Part shown: piece after piece, positions 8,393 to 17,034 of the stretch
Numbering within the stretch: the first letter of the stretch is position 1
Layout: every line of letters begins with the position of its first letter
Source of the DNA: Bosea sp. 124
GTDB taxonomy: Bacteria; Pseudomonadota; Alphaproteobacteria; Rhizobiales; Beijerinckiaceae
Assembly: GCF_003046175.1 (NCBI RefSeq)
Contig: NZ_PZZM01000001.1
Location: forward strand, 2,993,001-3,057,000
Direction of reading: 5' to 3'
DNA: 64,000 nucleotides
Translations under genes and position numbers: made by a program
Notes under the pieces: generated by a model
What the model was told of the DNA's origin: nothing
Databases searched by the model: none
Seen by the model: only the letters and a program-made list of their open reading frames with translations

Positions 8393-10054
8393 ATGCGATC
8401 CCTTATCGACGGGCATGCGGGACGAGTTGCCGAGGCGAGCGCGGTATCGGGACAGGCGAGGCATTCGCGCCGCGACACGCTGGCGCTGCTGCTGTCCTCC
8501 TGCGCCATCGGCCTGCGCCCGGCGGCGGCCCAGTCCGCTCCGGCGGCCGGAGCGCGGCAGAATGGCTTCGGCTATGAGGATGTCGTGCGCCAGGCGCGCC
8601 AGCTCGGCGAACGCCCGTTCGATGCCGACGGTGCCGCGATTCCGGCCGAGCTGACGAAGCTGAGCTATGACAGCTATCGCGAGATCCGCTTTCGCCGCGA
8701 CAAGGCGTTCTGGCGCGAGGGCGAATCGGATTTCCGGCTGCTGCCCTTCCATCTCGGCTTCCTCCACAACAAGCCGGTCCAGATCCATATCGTCAGCGAC
8801 GGCACCGCGATCCCGATTCCCTTCACCACGGGGCTGTTCGAATACGGCAAGGTGCCCGTGACCAAGGGGCTGTCGCCCTCGCTCGGCTTCGCGGGCTTTG
8901 CCGTCACGACCAACCTCAACGACCCGACAGTGCAAGACGAGGTCATCTCCTTCCTTGGCGCGAGCTATTTTCGGTTGATCGGGCGCGGCCATCGCTACGG
9001 GCTGTCGGCACGCTCGCTTGCGCTGGATGTCGGCGGCGAGCAGCCCGAGGAGTTCCCCTTCATGCGGGCGCTGTGGGTTGAGGAGCCGTCGCGGGACACG
9101 GCCGAGTTGGTGATCTACGCGCTGCTCGACTCGCCTTCGGTCGCGGGCGCCTACCGTTATGTCGTCAGGCCGGGCCAGGAGACCCATGTCGATGTCACCG
9201 CGACGATCGTCCCGCGCAAAAGCATTGCGCGGCTCGGCATCGCGCCGCTGACCTCGATGTTCCAGGCCGGCGAGGGCGATCTTGCCCAGCGCACCGATTT
9301 TCGGCCCGAGATCCACGATTCCGACGGGTTGATGATGCAGACCGGCGCCGGCGAATGGATCTGGCGTCCGCTGCGCAACCCCAAGGCATTGCGGATTTCC
9401 AGCTTCGGCGACCGGAACCCGCGCGGCTTCGGCCTGATGCAGCGCGACCGCGACTTCGGTAACTACCAGGACCTCGAAGCCCATTATCACGCGCGGCCGG
9501 GCTACTGGGTCGAGCCGCAAGGGGAATGGGGCGAGGGGCGCGTCGATCTGATCGAGATTCCGACCGTCAACGAGGCTTTCGACAACATCGTTGCCTGCTG
9601 GACACCGCGGGAGCCGCTTCCCATCGGGAAGCCCGCCGCGTTCAGCTACCGCATCTCGGCCCTGTCGACGACGGGCGATCTCCACCCCTATGCCCAGACC
9701 CGGCACAGCTTCAACGGCTCGGATATCGAGGACGTCCATGCCGACGGCTTCGGCAAGAAGCGCTTCATCGTCGATTTCGGCGGTGGCGATCTCGCCTATT
9801 ACCTGTCCGACCCGAGCCGTGTGGAGATCGCCGCCTCGACGACGGCCGGTACGGTGGCCGCGACGATCCTCGATGCCAATCCTGCCGCCAAGGGCTTCCG
9901 CGCCATCGTCGACGTGACGCTCCCTGACGGGCAGGCGGCAGAGCTGCGGATCTATCTTCGATCGCGAGGTCGGCCGCTGTCGGAAACCTGGACGAGCACC
10001 TGGTCGGTGCCGGCCGCTCCTGCGGTGGCACCTGCCAAGGCTGTCGACAACTGA
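8393..10054 (+). CDS. opgG: periplasmic glucan biosynthesis protein, OpgG/OpgD family, Tat-exported
   Basis: OpgG/OpgD (MdoG/MdoD) proteins act in the periplasm on osmoregulated periplasmic glucans. From the ATG at 8393, preceded by AGAGGAGAG, the product has 553 residues. The N-terminus carries a twin-arginine motif SRRDTLALLL (Arg26, Arg27) and a likely cleavage after the Ala run near residue 46. The body matches the family: YEDVVRQARQLGE, YREIRFR, LPFHLGF, GRGHRYGLSARSLALD and the C-terminal immunoglobulin-like part. The Tat signal is like OpgD rather than Sec-dependent OpgG of E. coli, so the symbol stands for the family. No opgH glycosyltransferase gene is adjacent. Confidence 0.9.
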   Translation: MRSLIDGHAGRVAEASAVSGQARHSRRDTLALLLSSCAIGLRPAAAQSAPAAGARQNGFGYEDVVRQARQLGERPFDADGAAIPAELTKLSYDSYREIRFRRDKAFWREGESDFRLLPFHLGFLHNKPVQIHIVSDGTAIPIPFTTGLFEYGKVPVTKGLSPSLGFAGFAVTTNLNDPTVQDEVISFLGASYFRLIGRGHRYGLSARSLALDVGGEQPEEFPFMRALWVEEPSRDTAELVIYALLDSPSVAGAYRYVVRPGQETHVDVTATIVPRKSIARLGIAPLTSMFQAGEGDLAQRTDFRPEIHDSDGLMMQTGAGEWIWRPLRNPKALRISSFGDRNPRGFGLMQRDRDFGNYQDLEAHYHARPGYWVEPQGEWGEGRVDLIEIPTVNEAFDNIVACWTPREPLPIGKPAAFSYRISALSTTGDLHPYAQTRHSFNGSDIEDVHADGFGKKRFIVDFGGGDLAYYLSDPSRVEIAASTTAGTVAATILDANPAAKGFRAIVDVTLPDGQAAELRIYLRSRGRPLSETWTSTWSVPAAPAVAPAKAVDN

Positions 10055-10183
10055 GTCCGCTCCCAGCAGGGTGCTGACGTATGGCAGGTGCCGGGACCGG
10101 GCGCGGCCGTTGTTGCCATGAGCGGAACTTTGAGGCCGCGATCGCGGTTGAACGGCACGGACGCAACGACAAGGGAGGGATCC

Positions 10184-10444
10184 GTGGGTATCATCTGGAC
10201 GATCATCATCGGTTTCGTGGCAGGCATCATCGCCAAATTCATCACCCCCGGCTCGAATGAGCCGGCCGGTTTCATCCTGACCACGATCCTGGGAATCGTG
10301 GGGGCGTTCGTCGCGACATATCTCGGCCAGTCGCTCGGCTGGTATGGCCCCGGGGAGGGCGCCGGGCTGATCGGTGCGGTGGTCGGCGCGGTCATCGTTC
10401 TGCTGGTCTGGGCGATGCTGAGCAACCGCAGAACCGCTGTCTGA
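10184..10444 (+). CDS. GlsB/YeaQ/YmgE family membrane protein
   Basis: An 86-residue inner-membrane protein with three hydrophobic segments and the family pattern GxxAGxIAKFITPG, a short loop, then GFILTTILGIVGAFVATYLG. Members are small stress- or stationary-phase-induced proteins of unknown mechanism. The GTG at 10184 follows AGGGAGGG at good spacing and gives the family start VGIIWTIIIGFVAG. The open frame before it is not protein-like. Confidence 0.9.
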   Translation: MGIIWTIIIGFVAGIIAKFITPGSNEPAGFILTTILGIVGAFVATYLGQSLGWYGPGEGAGLIGAVVGAVIVLLVWAMLSNRRTAV

Positions 10445-10478
10445 TCCGTTTCCCTTTAACCCTTTGGGAGTGATGTCG

Positions 10479-10946
10479 ATGGCCGACAATTCAAGTTCCG
10501 GATTTCCATCGCTGACGGCCCTGCTCGGCGTGCTCGCCGTCGCGGGCTATCAGAACCGTGACAAGATCGGCGAATGGCTGCGCGGCGCGACACCGCAGGA
10601 GGGCAGCGCCAACACGGTGCCGAATCCTTCTGGCTCGGCTCCGCCCGGGCAGGGCGAAGGCGGCATCCTCGGTGGTCTGGGCGGCCTGCTGGGTGGCGGG
10701 CTGGGCGAACTCGTCGATCGGTTCAAGCAATCCGGTCAGGGCGAGAAGGCTGATTCATGGGTCCGCCAGGGTCCCAACGAGGAGGTCGCTCCGCCTGATC
10801 TCGAACGGGCGCTCGGGCCCGAGATCATCGCGGCGATCACGCGGGAGACCGGCCTCTCGCGCGAGGAGTTGCTGGCTCGCCTCTCGAACGTGCTGCCGCA
10901 AGCGGTCGACAGCTCGACGCCCGACGGCACGTTCCGGCGCGCCTGA
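10479..10946 (+). CDS. yidB: YidB family protein (DUF937)
   Basis: A 155-residue protein of the YidB/DUF937 family: hydrophobic N-terminal segment, Gly-rich middle GILGGLGGLLGGGLGEL, the motif FKQSGQGEKADSWVRQGPNE, and a C-terminal helical part ending PDGTFRRA. Function is unknown; members are linked to stress responses. The ATG at 10479 lies eight bases after GGGAG; another ATG at 10473 is too close to that site. It sits just after the YeaQ-like gene, probably in one transcript, with a terminator hairpin at 11051. Confidence 0.88.
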   Translation: MADNSSSGFPSLTALLGVLAVAGYQNRDKIGEWLRGATPQEGSANTVPNPSGSAPPGQGEGGILGGLGGLLGGGLGELVDRFKQSGQGEKADSWVRQGPNEEVAPPDLERALGPEIIAAITRETGLSREELLARLSNVLPQAVDSSTPDGTFRRA

Positions 10947-11647
10947 GCCCGGGAGGCGGAACCAACCGGATGGCGCGCGGTCAGAGGCCGTGCGCCATTT
11001 TCCGCAAGCGGAACATGTGCGGCAACCGTGTCTGACCCAACGCGATCTCGAAGCCGGGCCAATCTGGTCCGGCTTTTCATTTACGTAAGGGAAACTGCCT
11101 AACGCCAAAAGGCATTGGCCTTGTCGCGTTCTGCGGTGCAAAGGCGTTCGGGGTTGTCAAGAGTTCGGTAAGATTACTATTGTGTTCAACGAAGGCCGAC
11201 GCTACGTTTGCATCGTGTTAATTGTTTTTGAGAGGCGATAGGCAGTTGCCATTTCGGTCTCCGTGGATTCTCTGTTTTTGTGCATCGCAATATAATTGCG
11301 ATGTGCGAGGATCTGTTGATCCGCACTCTTTCCAGTGCGTCATTCAATGTGTTCAATCTTGAGTTGGTTCCGTTTATTTCGCGCGGATATTTTAGATTTT
11401 ATAATAATTCTAAACTATTTTGTTCCAGGCGGATTGAATTCCCGCGTTTTGATACAGCTTCGGCAATTAAACGGAGATGTTTGTGGTGAATTATTGGGTT
11501 TGATTTATTTGTCTGCTTCCAGATTTATGTATAAATCTATTAGTGGATATATTTTATATATAACGTACTTTAATTGTGTGCGTTCGTTTTAAATAGTGTC
11601 AGCGATTTCCGTGTGGTGGTGCTTCGTGCTGTCTATGGAGTACTGTA
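10947..11647. other. 701-bp gene-free stretch with an AT-rich leader
   Basis: The first part holds the yidB terminator. From about 11150 to 11645 the base composition drops sharply, with many A/T runs, against the GC-rich flanks. Two small frames here (11280-11489 and 11335-11592) have no ribosome-binding site, no family features and codon use unlike the genome, so I do not call them. The stretch is the upstream region of the TackOD1/GT2/HlyD unit and probably holds its promoter and silencer sites. Confidence 0.7.
11051..11080 (+). terminator. intrinsic terminator downstream of yidB
   Basis: Stem AAGCCGGGCC (11051-11060) pairing with GGTCCGGCTT (11066-11075, one G-U), loop of five, then TTCATTT. 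Confidence 0.7.
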
Positions 11648-12949
11648 ATGTTGGGATTGACCGGAATCGCGCTGGCACCGATGCCGGAGCAGCGACATTT
11701 TCTCGCCTATCCAAGACTTCCCGATGGCTATGACGTCCCGCCGGGGTGGAGCCCATACGGGTCCGGCGATGCCCTCGACGCGGTCGTCCTGACAGCCATC
11801 GTACCTGACCACGCGCTCAGGATTCTTCTCGACAAGATCAAGGATCCCCTCGTTCCGATCGTCAGCTTCCTGCCGGACGAGCGCCAATGCATCGACCTGG
11901 CCGGGCTGGGCGAAGGGCCCGCCTGGGCGCGGGCCCTGGAGATACAGGCACGGCTGCTGGAATTGCCGCCGTCGATACGCTATTCGACACAGCCCGAGGA
12001 CATCCTGCTGGCGCGGATCTATTCGCGCAACGAAGGACTGAATCCGGTCTACGATTCCGCAAGCCGCGATCTCGTGCGCTACCCTGTCGCCGGCGCGCTT
12101 GCGAACGTATCGGAAGTGGCGACCGCCCTTTTCGAAAGAGGGCATCTGATCCGGAGCTTCTTCGACCGCATCCATTGCTGTCCACAGTGCCGCTCGGGAC
12201 ATCTGTCGGTGCGCGAGGAATGTCATTCCTGCGCCTCGGCAAACATTCGCGAGGAACTGGTCGTCCATCACTTCCAATGCGCGCATGAAGCTCCGGAATC
12301 GCATTTCCGGAGCGGTGGAGGCTTCGAGTGTCCGAAATGCGCGCGGACGTTGCGGCATATTGGGCTCGACTACGACAAGCCGGGCTCGATCACGCGCTGC
12401 GGCGATTGCGGGGCGATCAACGACAAGCCCAATGTCGGCTTCAAATGCATCGACTGCGGCGCGCATTCGGCGCCCGATCAGGTGCCTGCCCGGACGTGGT
12501 TCGTCTACAACATCACGGCGGCGGGAACACACAGGGTCTTGAGCGAGACGGATACCGCCTCGGCCTCGCAGGAACCCGCGGCGGACAGGTTTCAGATTCT
12601 GTTGGAGTATGCCCGGCGGGAGGCGCGCGAATTCGGCTCGCCCTGCCAGCTTTTCCGCATCGTCTTCGCCAAGCGGACAGAGATCGAGGCGCAGAACATT
12701 CGGCTCTGGGAGCAGAGCATGCTGCTGATGAGCGATGTCCTGCGCGGCGTGCTGCGCGAGGTCGATGATTTCCGTGAGGAACGCGACGGTTTCCTCGTCC
12801 TGCTACCGAGAAGCGATGAAGCGGACGCAAGGCGCGTCATGGACCAGATCACGCGCCGCGCCGCGTCGGTTTTGAAGATCGACCCCGGCCTCGACTACAG
12901 CTTCGTCGCCGAATACCCGGTACGGGGCCTTCGAGAGCTGGCCGCCTGA
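11648..12949 (+). CDS. TackOD1-like zinc-rich protein with degenerate GGDEF-like domain
   Basis: A 433-residue cytoplasmic protein with no signal or membrane segment. The middle (about 170-275) contains five CxxC pairs (178/181, 192/195, 228/231, 251/254, 267/270) plus Cys211 behind a His pair (207-208), with the stretches VVHHFQC and CPKCARTLRHIGLDYDKP that I recognise from the TackOD1 output domain; zinc binding is inferred. The C-terminal 110 residues follow a nucleotide-cyclase fold pattern (SDVLRGVLREVDDF... GFLVLLP) but have ERDGF where GGDEF should be, so catalysis is unlikely. It is the first gene of a unit with a GT2 synthase (two-base gap) and a HlyD protein, suggesting a regulatory role in polysaccharide production. 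Confidence 0.75.
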   Translation: MLGLTGIALAPMPEQRHFLAYPRLPDGYDVPPGWSPYGSGDALDAVVLTAIVPDHALRILLDKIKDPLVPIVSFLPDERQCIDLAGLGEGPAWARALEIQARLLELPPSIRYSTQPEDILLARIYSRNEGLNPVYDSASRDLVRYPVAGALANVSEVATALFERGHLIRSFFDRIHCCPQCRSGHLSVREECHSCASANIREELVVHHFQCAHEAPESHFRSGGGFECPKCARTLRHIGLDYDKPGSITRCGDCGAINDKPNVGFKCIDCGAHSAPDQVPARTWFVYNITAAGTHRVLSETDTASASQEPAADRFQILLEYARREAREFGSPCQLFRIVFAKRTEIEAQNIRLWEQSMLLMSDVLRGVLREVDDFREERDGFLVLLPRSDEADARRVMDQITRRAASVLKIDPGLDYSFVAEYPVRGLRELAA

Positions 12950-12951
12950 CG

Positions 12952-14244
12952 ATGGCCGAAATGGACACCCCGTTCGTCATCCTCGGCCAATTCGACGGGG
13001 CCGGCTGGCTCGCGATGTTCTGGTTCATGATCCTGCTGGAGATTCCGCGTTACACATTGTCGGGGATCGCGATCTTCATCTCCAGTTTCGGCAGGAAGCG
13101 GGCGCCGACCGGCCACGAGAAGCGGGCTCTGGACAGGCTGACGATCAGCATCGTGATCGCAGGCCATAACGAGGCCGACGCGATCGAGAAATGCATCCGG
13201 TCGCTCGGCGAGCAGACCCGCAGGATCGACGAGATCATCTTCATCGATGACGGCTCGACCGATGGCATGCGGGAGATCATCAACCGATATCGCCAGCTTG
13301 GGCGGATCGACATCGCGCTGTCGAACCAGGTCCGCAGCGGCAAGGCGGCATCCTGCAATCTCGGTTTCACGCTCGCGAAGGGGGACATCATCGTCAATCT
13401 CGACGCGGACTGTTCCTATGACTGCAATGCCATCGAGAAGCTGATCGAGCCTTTCACCGATCCACGGGTCGGCGCCACGACGGGAGCGCTTGGCGTGCGA
13501 AACTTCGATCAGTCGGTGGTGACGGCGTACCAGGCGATCGAGTACGTGGTCTCGATCGGGATGGGAAAGCGCGCGCTCGACATGCTGGACCTCGTCGTCT
13601 GCGCGTCGGGTGCCTTCGGCGCTTTCCGGCGCGAGGCGCTGGCGCAGGTCGGCATGCTCGACCCCGGCCCGGGCGAAGATTTCGACCTGACGCTGAGGCT
13701 GCGGCGCAGCGGCTGGAAGATCAGTTTTGCCGCTGATTCATGGTGCTTCACCGATACGCCGGCGACCTTCGCCGCGATCATCCGGCAGCGCCGCCGCTGG
13801 GACCGGGACACGATCCGCACCCGCATGCGCAAGTTCCGCAACGCGCTGAGTCCGGGCCGTCGCACGTTCCGGCTGCTGGAAACGTTCGAGCAGATCGAGT
13901 GGCTGGTGTTGAACGTGCTCGTGACGATCGTGTTTCCGATCTATGTCGCGTGGCTGTTCCTGGTCTTCGGCAGTGGGGCGATCGACATCCTCGCAGCCGT
14001 TGCGCTGGTCTACCTGCTGCTCGATGCGATCTCCTTCCTGATGGCGCTGTCGATTTGCGGTCGCTACGATTCGCGGATGGTGTTCAGTATTGCGCCGTAC
14101 CTCCTGACATTCGGGCTCTACAACGGCGTCTTCATGCGGTGCGTGCGCCTTTACGCCTATTACGAAGAATGGATTCACCGCGCCTCGACGCGGGACTCGT
14201 ATTCGCCGCTGCGGGTCTCGCATCAGGCCCATCGGATCAGATGA
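12952..14244 (+). CDS. processive family 2 glycosyltransferase (polysaccharide synthase)
   Basis: A 430-residue membrane enzyme of the NodC/hyaluronan/cellulose-synthase type. N-terminal membrane segment about 18-45; cytoplasmic GT-A domain with FIDDGSTD (Asp99/Asp100), DxD at 151-153, acceptor-site GED at 241-243 and the processivity motif QRRRW (279-283); then about four C-terminal membrane helices (about 308-405). All catalytic motifs are intact. There is no PilZ domain. It starts two bases after the TackOD1-like gene and ends four bases before the HlyD gene. Likely polymerises a UDP-sugar and extrudes the chain; the sugar cannot be told from sequence. It is shorter than BcsA or BgsA. Confidence 0.9.
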   Translation: MAEMDTPFVILGQFDGAGWLAMFWFMILLEIPRYTLSGIAIFISSFGRKRAPTGHEKRALDRLTISIVIAGHNEADAIEKCIRSLGEQTRRIDEIIFIDDGSTDGMREIINRYRQLGRIDIALSNQVRSGKAASCNLGFTLAKGDIIVNLDADCSYDCNAIEKLIEPFTDPRVGATTGALGVRNFDQSVVTAYQAIEYVVSIGMGKRALDMLDLVVCASGAFGAFRREALAQVGMLDPGPGEDFDLTLRLRRSGWKISFAADSWCFTDTPATFAAIIRQRRRWDRDTIRTRMRKFRNALSPGRRTFRLLETFEQIEWLVLNVLVTIVFPIYVAWLFLVFGSGAIDILAAVALVYLLLDAISFLMALSICGRYDSRMVFSIAPYLLTFGLYNGVFMRCVRLYAYYEEWIHRASTRDSYSPLRVSHQAHRIR

Positions 14245-14248
14245 TCGC

Positions 14249-15295
14249 ATGATTACCCAACTGCGAGACCGCACCCGCGCCGACAGGTTCCTGAACGATG
14301 TCCGCGCGAACCAGAAATCACGCCGGAACTACGGGCGCTATATCTACATCGCCGCCCTGCTCGCAGTCTTCGGCTATCTCGGCAATCTCTTCTTCGGCCA
14401 TCTGTTGTGGCTCAAGGCGGAAGGGCTCGTCCTGTCGGAGCATGTGATCATCGCTTCGCCCTATTCCGTCCAGGTCACGAAGATGGCGGTGCAGCCCGGG
14501 CAGATCGTGCGGCAGGGCGATGTCCTGGCCCATGTCAGCTCACCGCAGATGGTCGAGGCGATGGCGACGCTGACCTCCAAGGCGGCCGAGACGACGGCCA
14601 GGCAAGCGGAACTGGCGATCAAGCTCGAGGTCGCCAACGCCGTCCTCAAGACTGCCGACGAACGGCTGAAGGAAACCGAAGTCCAGCTTCGCAAGGTCAA
14701 TACGTCGCGGGCCTCGGCGGGTTTCGTGTCCGATGCCTTCGCTGCCAATGTCCAGAAGGATCGCTATTTCGCGATGCAGGAGAAGGTGTCGCGCGAGGCG
14801 GAGCGTCGCGGCGCCATCGAGCAGCTCGCGCAACTCGATCTGTCGCTGGCGGAGGCGCGCACGGCACTCCAGCAATTGCGGCAGAGTTACAATAACGGGG
14901 TGATCGAGGCGCCCGCCGACGGCACGGTCGGACCGAAGACCACCGTGCAGGGCGACGTGCTTCGGCCCGGCGACAATCTGATGCAGCTCTATGTCGGCCG
15001 GAAATTCGCGCTGGTCTATCTGGAGACGGGTTCGCTCTACGAGGCGAAGACCGGCGATCGCGTCACGATCGCAGACGGCTTCAAGCAGACATCGGGCAGG
15101 ATCGCCGAAATCCAGCCGCTCACCGTGCCTTTGCCGGCCGAGTTCCAGCGTGCCTTTCGGCCGCCCTCGCGCGGTCAGGTCGCCAAGATCGCACTCGACA
15201 GCGAGGCGATCTTCCCGATGTCGTCGAAAATCTCGGTCAGCAGCCAGTCGTGGTGGCCGCGCGGGTTGAAAATGGACCGCTCGGGAGAAAACTGA
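14249..15295 (+). CDS. HlyD-type membrane-fusion (periplasmic adaptor) protein
   Basis: A 348-residue adaptor with a single N-terminal membrane helix (about 32-52), a biotinyl-lipoyl-like half motif in VTKMAVQPGQIVRQGDVLAHV, a long alpha-hairpin/coiled coil (about 105-215), and the second lipoyl half NNGVIEAPADGTVGP. This resembles Alg44/BgsB-type proteins that accompany GT2 synthases and link the synthase to the periplasm or outer membrane. It is the last gene of the three-gene unit and converges with the acyl-CoA synthetase gene 18 bases downstream. No outer-membrane channel gene is nearby. The C-terminal tail SSQSWWPRGLKMD is unusual. Confidence 0.85.
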   Translation: MITQLRDRTRADRFLNDVRANQKSRRNYGRYIYIAALLAVFGYLGNLFFGHLLWLKAEGLVLSEHVIIASPYSVQVTKMAVQPGQIVRQGDVLAHVSSPQMVEAMATLTSKAAETTARQAELAIKLEVANAVLKTADERLKETEVQLRKVNTSRASAGFVSDAFAANVQKDRYFAMQEKVSREAERRGAIEQLAQLDLSLAEARTALQQLRQSYNNGVIEAPADGTVGPKTTVQGDVLRPGDNLMQLYVGRKFALVYLETGSLYEAKTGDRVTIADGFKQTSGRIAEIQPLTVPLPAEFQRAFRPPSRGQVAKIALDSEAIFPMSSKISVSSQSWWPRGLKMDRSGEN

Positions 15296-15313
15296 TCGTC
15301 GCGGTTCGCGCTC

Positions 15314-16942
15314 TCACAGCGCCCTTGCCATCTCGCGCAGGCGGAACTTCTGGATCTTGCCCGTCGAGGTCTTGGGAACCTCGGTGAAGACGATCGTGCG
15401 CGGGCATTTGAAGGCGGCGAGGTGTTCCCTGCACCAGGCGATGATCTCGGCCTCGGTCGCCTCCTTGCCGGGCTTGAGCTCGATGAAGGCGCAGGGCGTT
15501 TCACCCCATTTTTCGTCCGGCTTCGCCACCACGGCCGCAGCCTGGATGGCGGGATGCTTGTAGAGCGCGTCCTCGACCTCGATCGAGGAGATGTTCTCGC
15601 CGCCCGAGATGATGATGTCCTTGGAGCGATCCTTGAGCTGGATATAGCCGTCGGGATAGCGCACGCCGAGATCGCCGGTGTGGAACCAGCCCCCGGCGAA
15701 GGCGGCTTCGGTCGATTTTGCGTTCTTGAGATAGCCCTTCATCACGACATTGCCGCGCATCATCACCTCGCCGAGCGTGGCGCCGTCGCGCGGGACGGGC
15801 CGCATCGTGTCGGGGTCGAGCACGTCCAGCCCTTCGAGGGCCGGATAGCGCACGCCCTGGCGGGCCTTCAGCGCCGCCTGCTCGGGAGCGGGAAGGGCGT
15901 TCCAGTCGCTGTTCCAGTCATTGACCACCGCGGGGCCATAGACCTCGGTCAGCCCGTAGAGATGCGTCACCTCGAAGCCGGCCTGCTTCATGCCGGCGAG
16001 AACGGCCTCGGGCGGCGGGGCGGCGGCGGTGAAGAAGGCGACCGTCTGCGGGAAGGCGCGACGCTCCTCCTCGGGAGCGTTGAGCAGGGCGGACATCACG
16101 ATCGGCGCACCGCAGAGATGCGTCACGCCATGGTCGGCGAGCGCGTCGTACATTGCCTTCGCCCGGACCTGGCGCAGGCAGACATGGGTGCCGGCGACGA
16201 GCGAGATCGACCAGGGAAAGCACCAGCCATTGCAGTGGAACATCGGCAGCGTCCAGAGATAGACCGGATGCTTGGCCATGTTGCCGGTGATGATGTTCGA
16301 GGTCGCGAGCAGGTTGGCGCCGCGATGGTGGTAGACAACGCCCTTGGGGTCTCCGGTCGTGCCCGACGTGTAGTTCAGCGCGATCGCATCCCACTCGTTT
16401 GCGGGCATGTGCCAGTCGAAGTCCGGATCGCCGCCGGCGATGAAATCCTCGTATTCGACGGTGCCGAGCCGCTCGCCCTCTCCGTCATAGATCGGGTCGT
16501 CATAGTCGATGACGAGCGGCTTCGCCTTGCAGAGCGTCAGCGCTTCTTTGATCGTCTTCGAGAATTCGCGGTCGGTGATCACGACCTTCGCCTCGCCATG
16601 GTCGAGCGAGAAGGCGATGATCGCCGCATCCAGACGGGTGTTCAGCGTATTGATGACGGCGCCGGCCATCGGCACCCCGTAATGGCATTCGAGCATGGCC
16701 GGCGTGTTGGGCAGCATGGCGGCGACCGTATCGTTCTTGCCGATGCCGTGGCGGGCGAGCGCGGAGGCAAGCCGGCGCGACCGCGCATAGAACTCGGCAT
16801 AGCTGCGGCGCAGCGGCCCATGGATGATCGCGGTCCGGCCGGGGAAGACGGCGGCGGCGCGTTCGAGGAAGGGCAGGGGCGTCAGCGGCTGGTGGTTCGC
16901 AGGGTTGCGGTCGAGATCGGTATCGTAGGCTGAAATCGTCAT
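15314..16942 (-). CDS. acyl-CoA synthetase (AMP-forming)
   Basis: A 542-residue member of the ANL superfamily that activates a carboxylic acid with ATP and CoA. Seen: P-loop YTSGTTGDPKG (191-201), the YGLTEVYGP motif, the hinge region GDLGVRYPDGYIQLKDR with SGGENISS, and the C-terminal catalytic Lys529 in KTSTGKIQK. Length and sequence fit the medium/long-chain group, but the substrate is not clear. The frame stays open far upstream to 18013, an artefact of GC bias; the ATG at 16942, with CAAGGGGGAGAG in front, gives the family N-terminus. The TauE/SafE gene lies upstream on the same strand. Confidence 0.9.
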   Translation of the reverse strand: MTISAYDTDLDRNPANHQPLTPLPFLERAAAVFPGRTAIIHGPLRRSYAEFYARSRRLASALARHGIGKNDTVAAMLPNTPAMLECHYGVPMAGAVINTLNTRLDAAIIAFSLDHGEAKVVITDREFSKTIKEALTLCKAKPLVIDYDDPIYDGEGERLGTVEYEDFIAGGDPDFDWHMPANEWDAIALNYTSGTTGDPKGVVYHHRGANLLATSNIITGNMAKHPVYLWTLPMFHCNGWCFPWSISLVAGTHVCLRQVRAKAMYDALADHGVTHLCGAPIVMSALLNAPEEERRAFPQTVAFFTAAAPPPEAVLAGMKQAGFEVTHLYGLTEVYGPAVVNDWNSDWNALPAPEQAALKARQGVRYPALEGLDVLDPDTMRPVPRDGATLGEVMMRGNVVMKGYLKNAKSTEAAFAGGWFHTGDLGVRYPDGYIQLKDRSKDIIISGGENISSIEVEDALYKHPAIQAAAVVAKPDEKWGETPCAFIELKPGKEATEAEIIAWCREHLAAFKCPRTIVFTEVPKTSTGKIQKFRLREMARAL

Positions 16943-17034
16943 GCGGCTCTCCCCCTTGCGCGGCAGGCTTAGCCTCTGCGGGCCTTGACCGTAATCCATC
17001 CCTTTGTCCGATGGCGCGCAAGGGCAAGGCTGTA

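Noticed and set aside
8006-10489. 827-codon open frame on the minus strand
   Set aside because: Lies antisense to opgG and neighbours; no recognisable motif.
11280-11592. two small frames in the AT-rich leader
   Set aside because: No ribosome-binding site, no family features, codon use unlike all neighbours.
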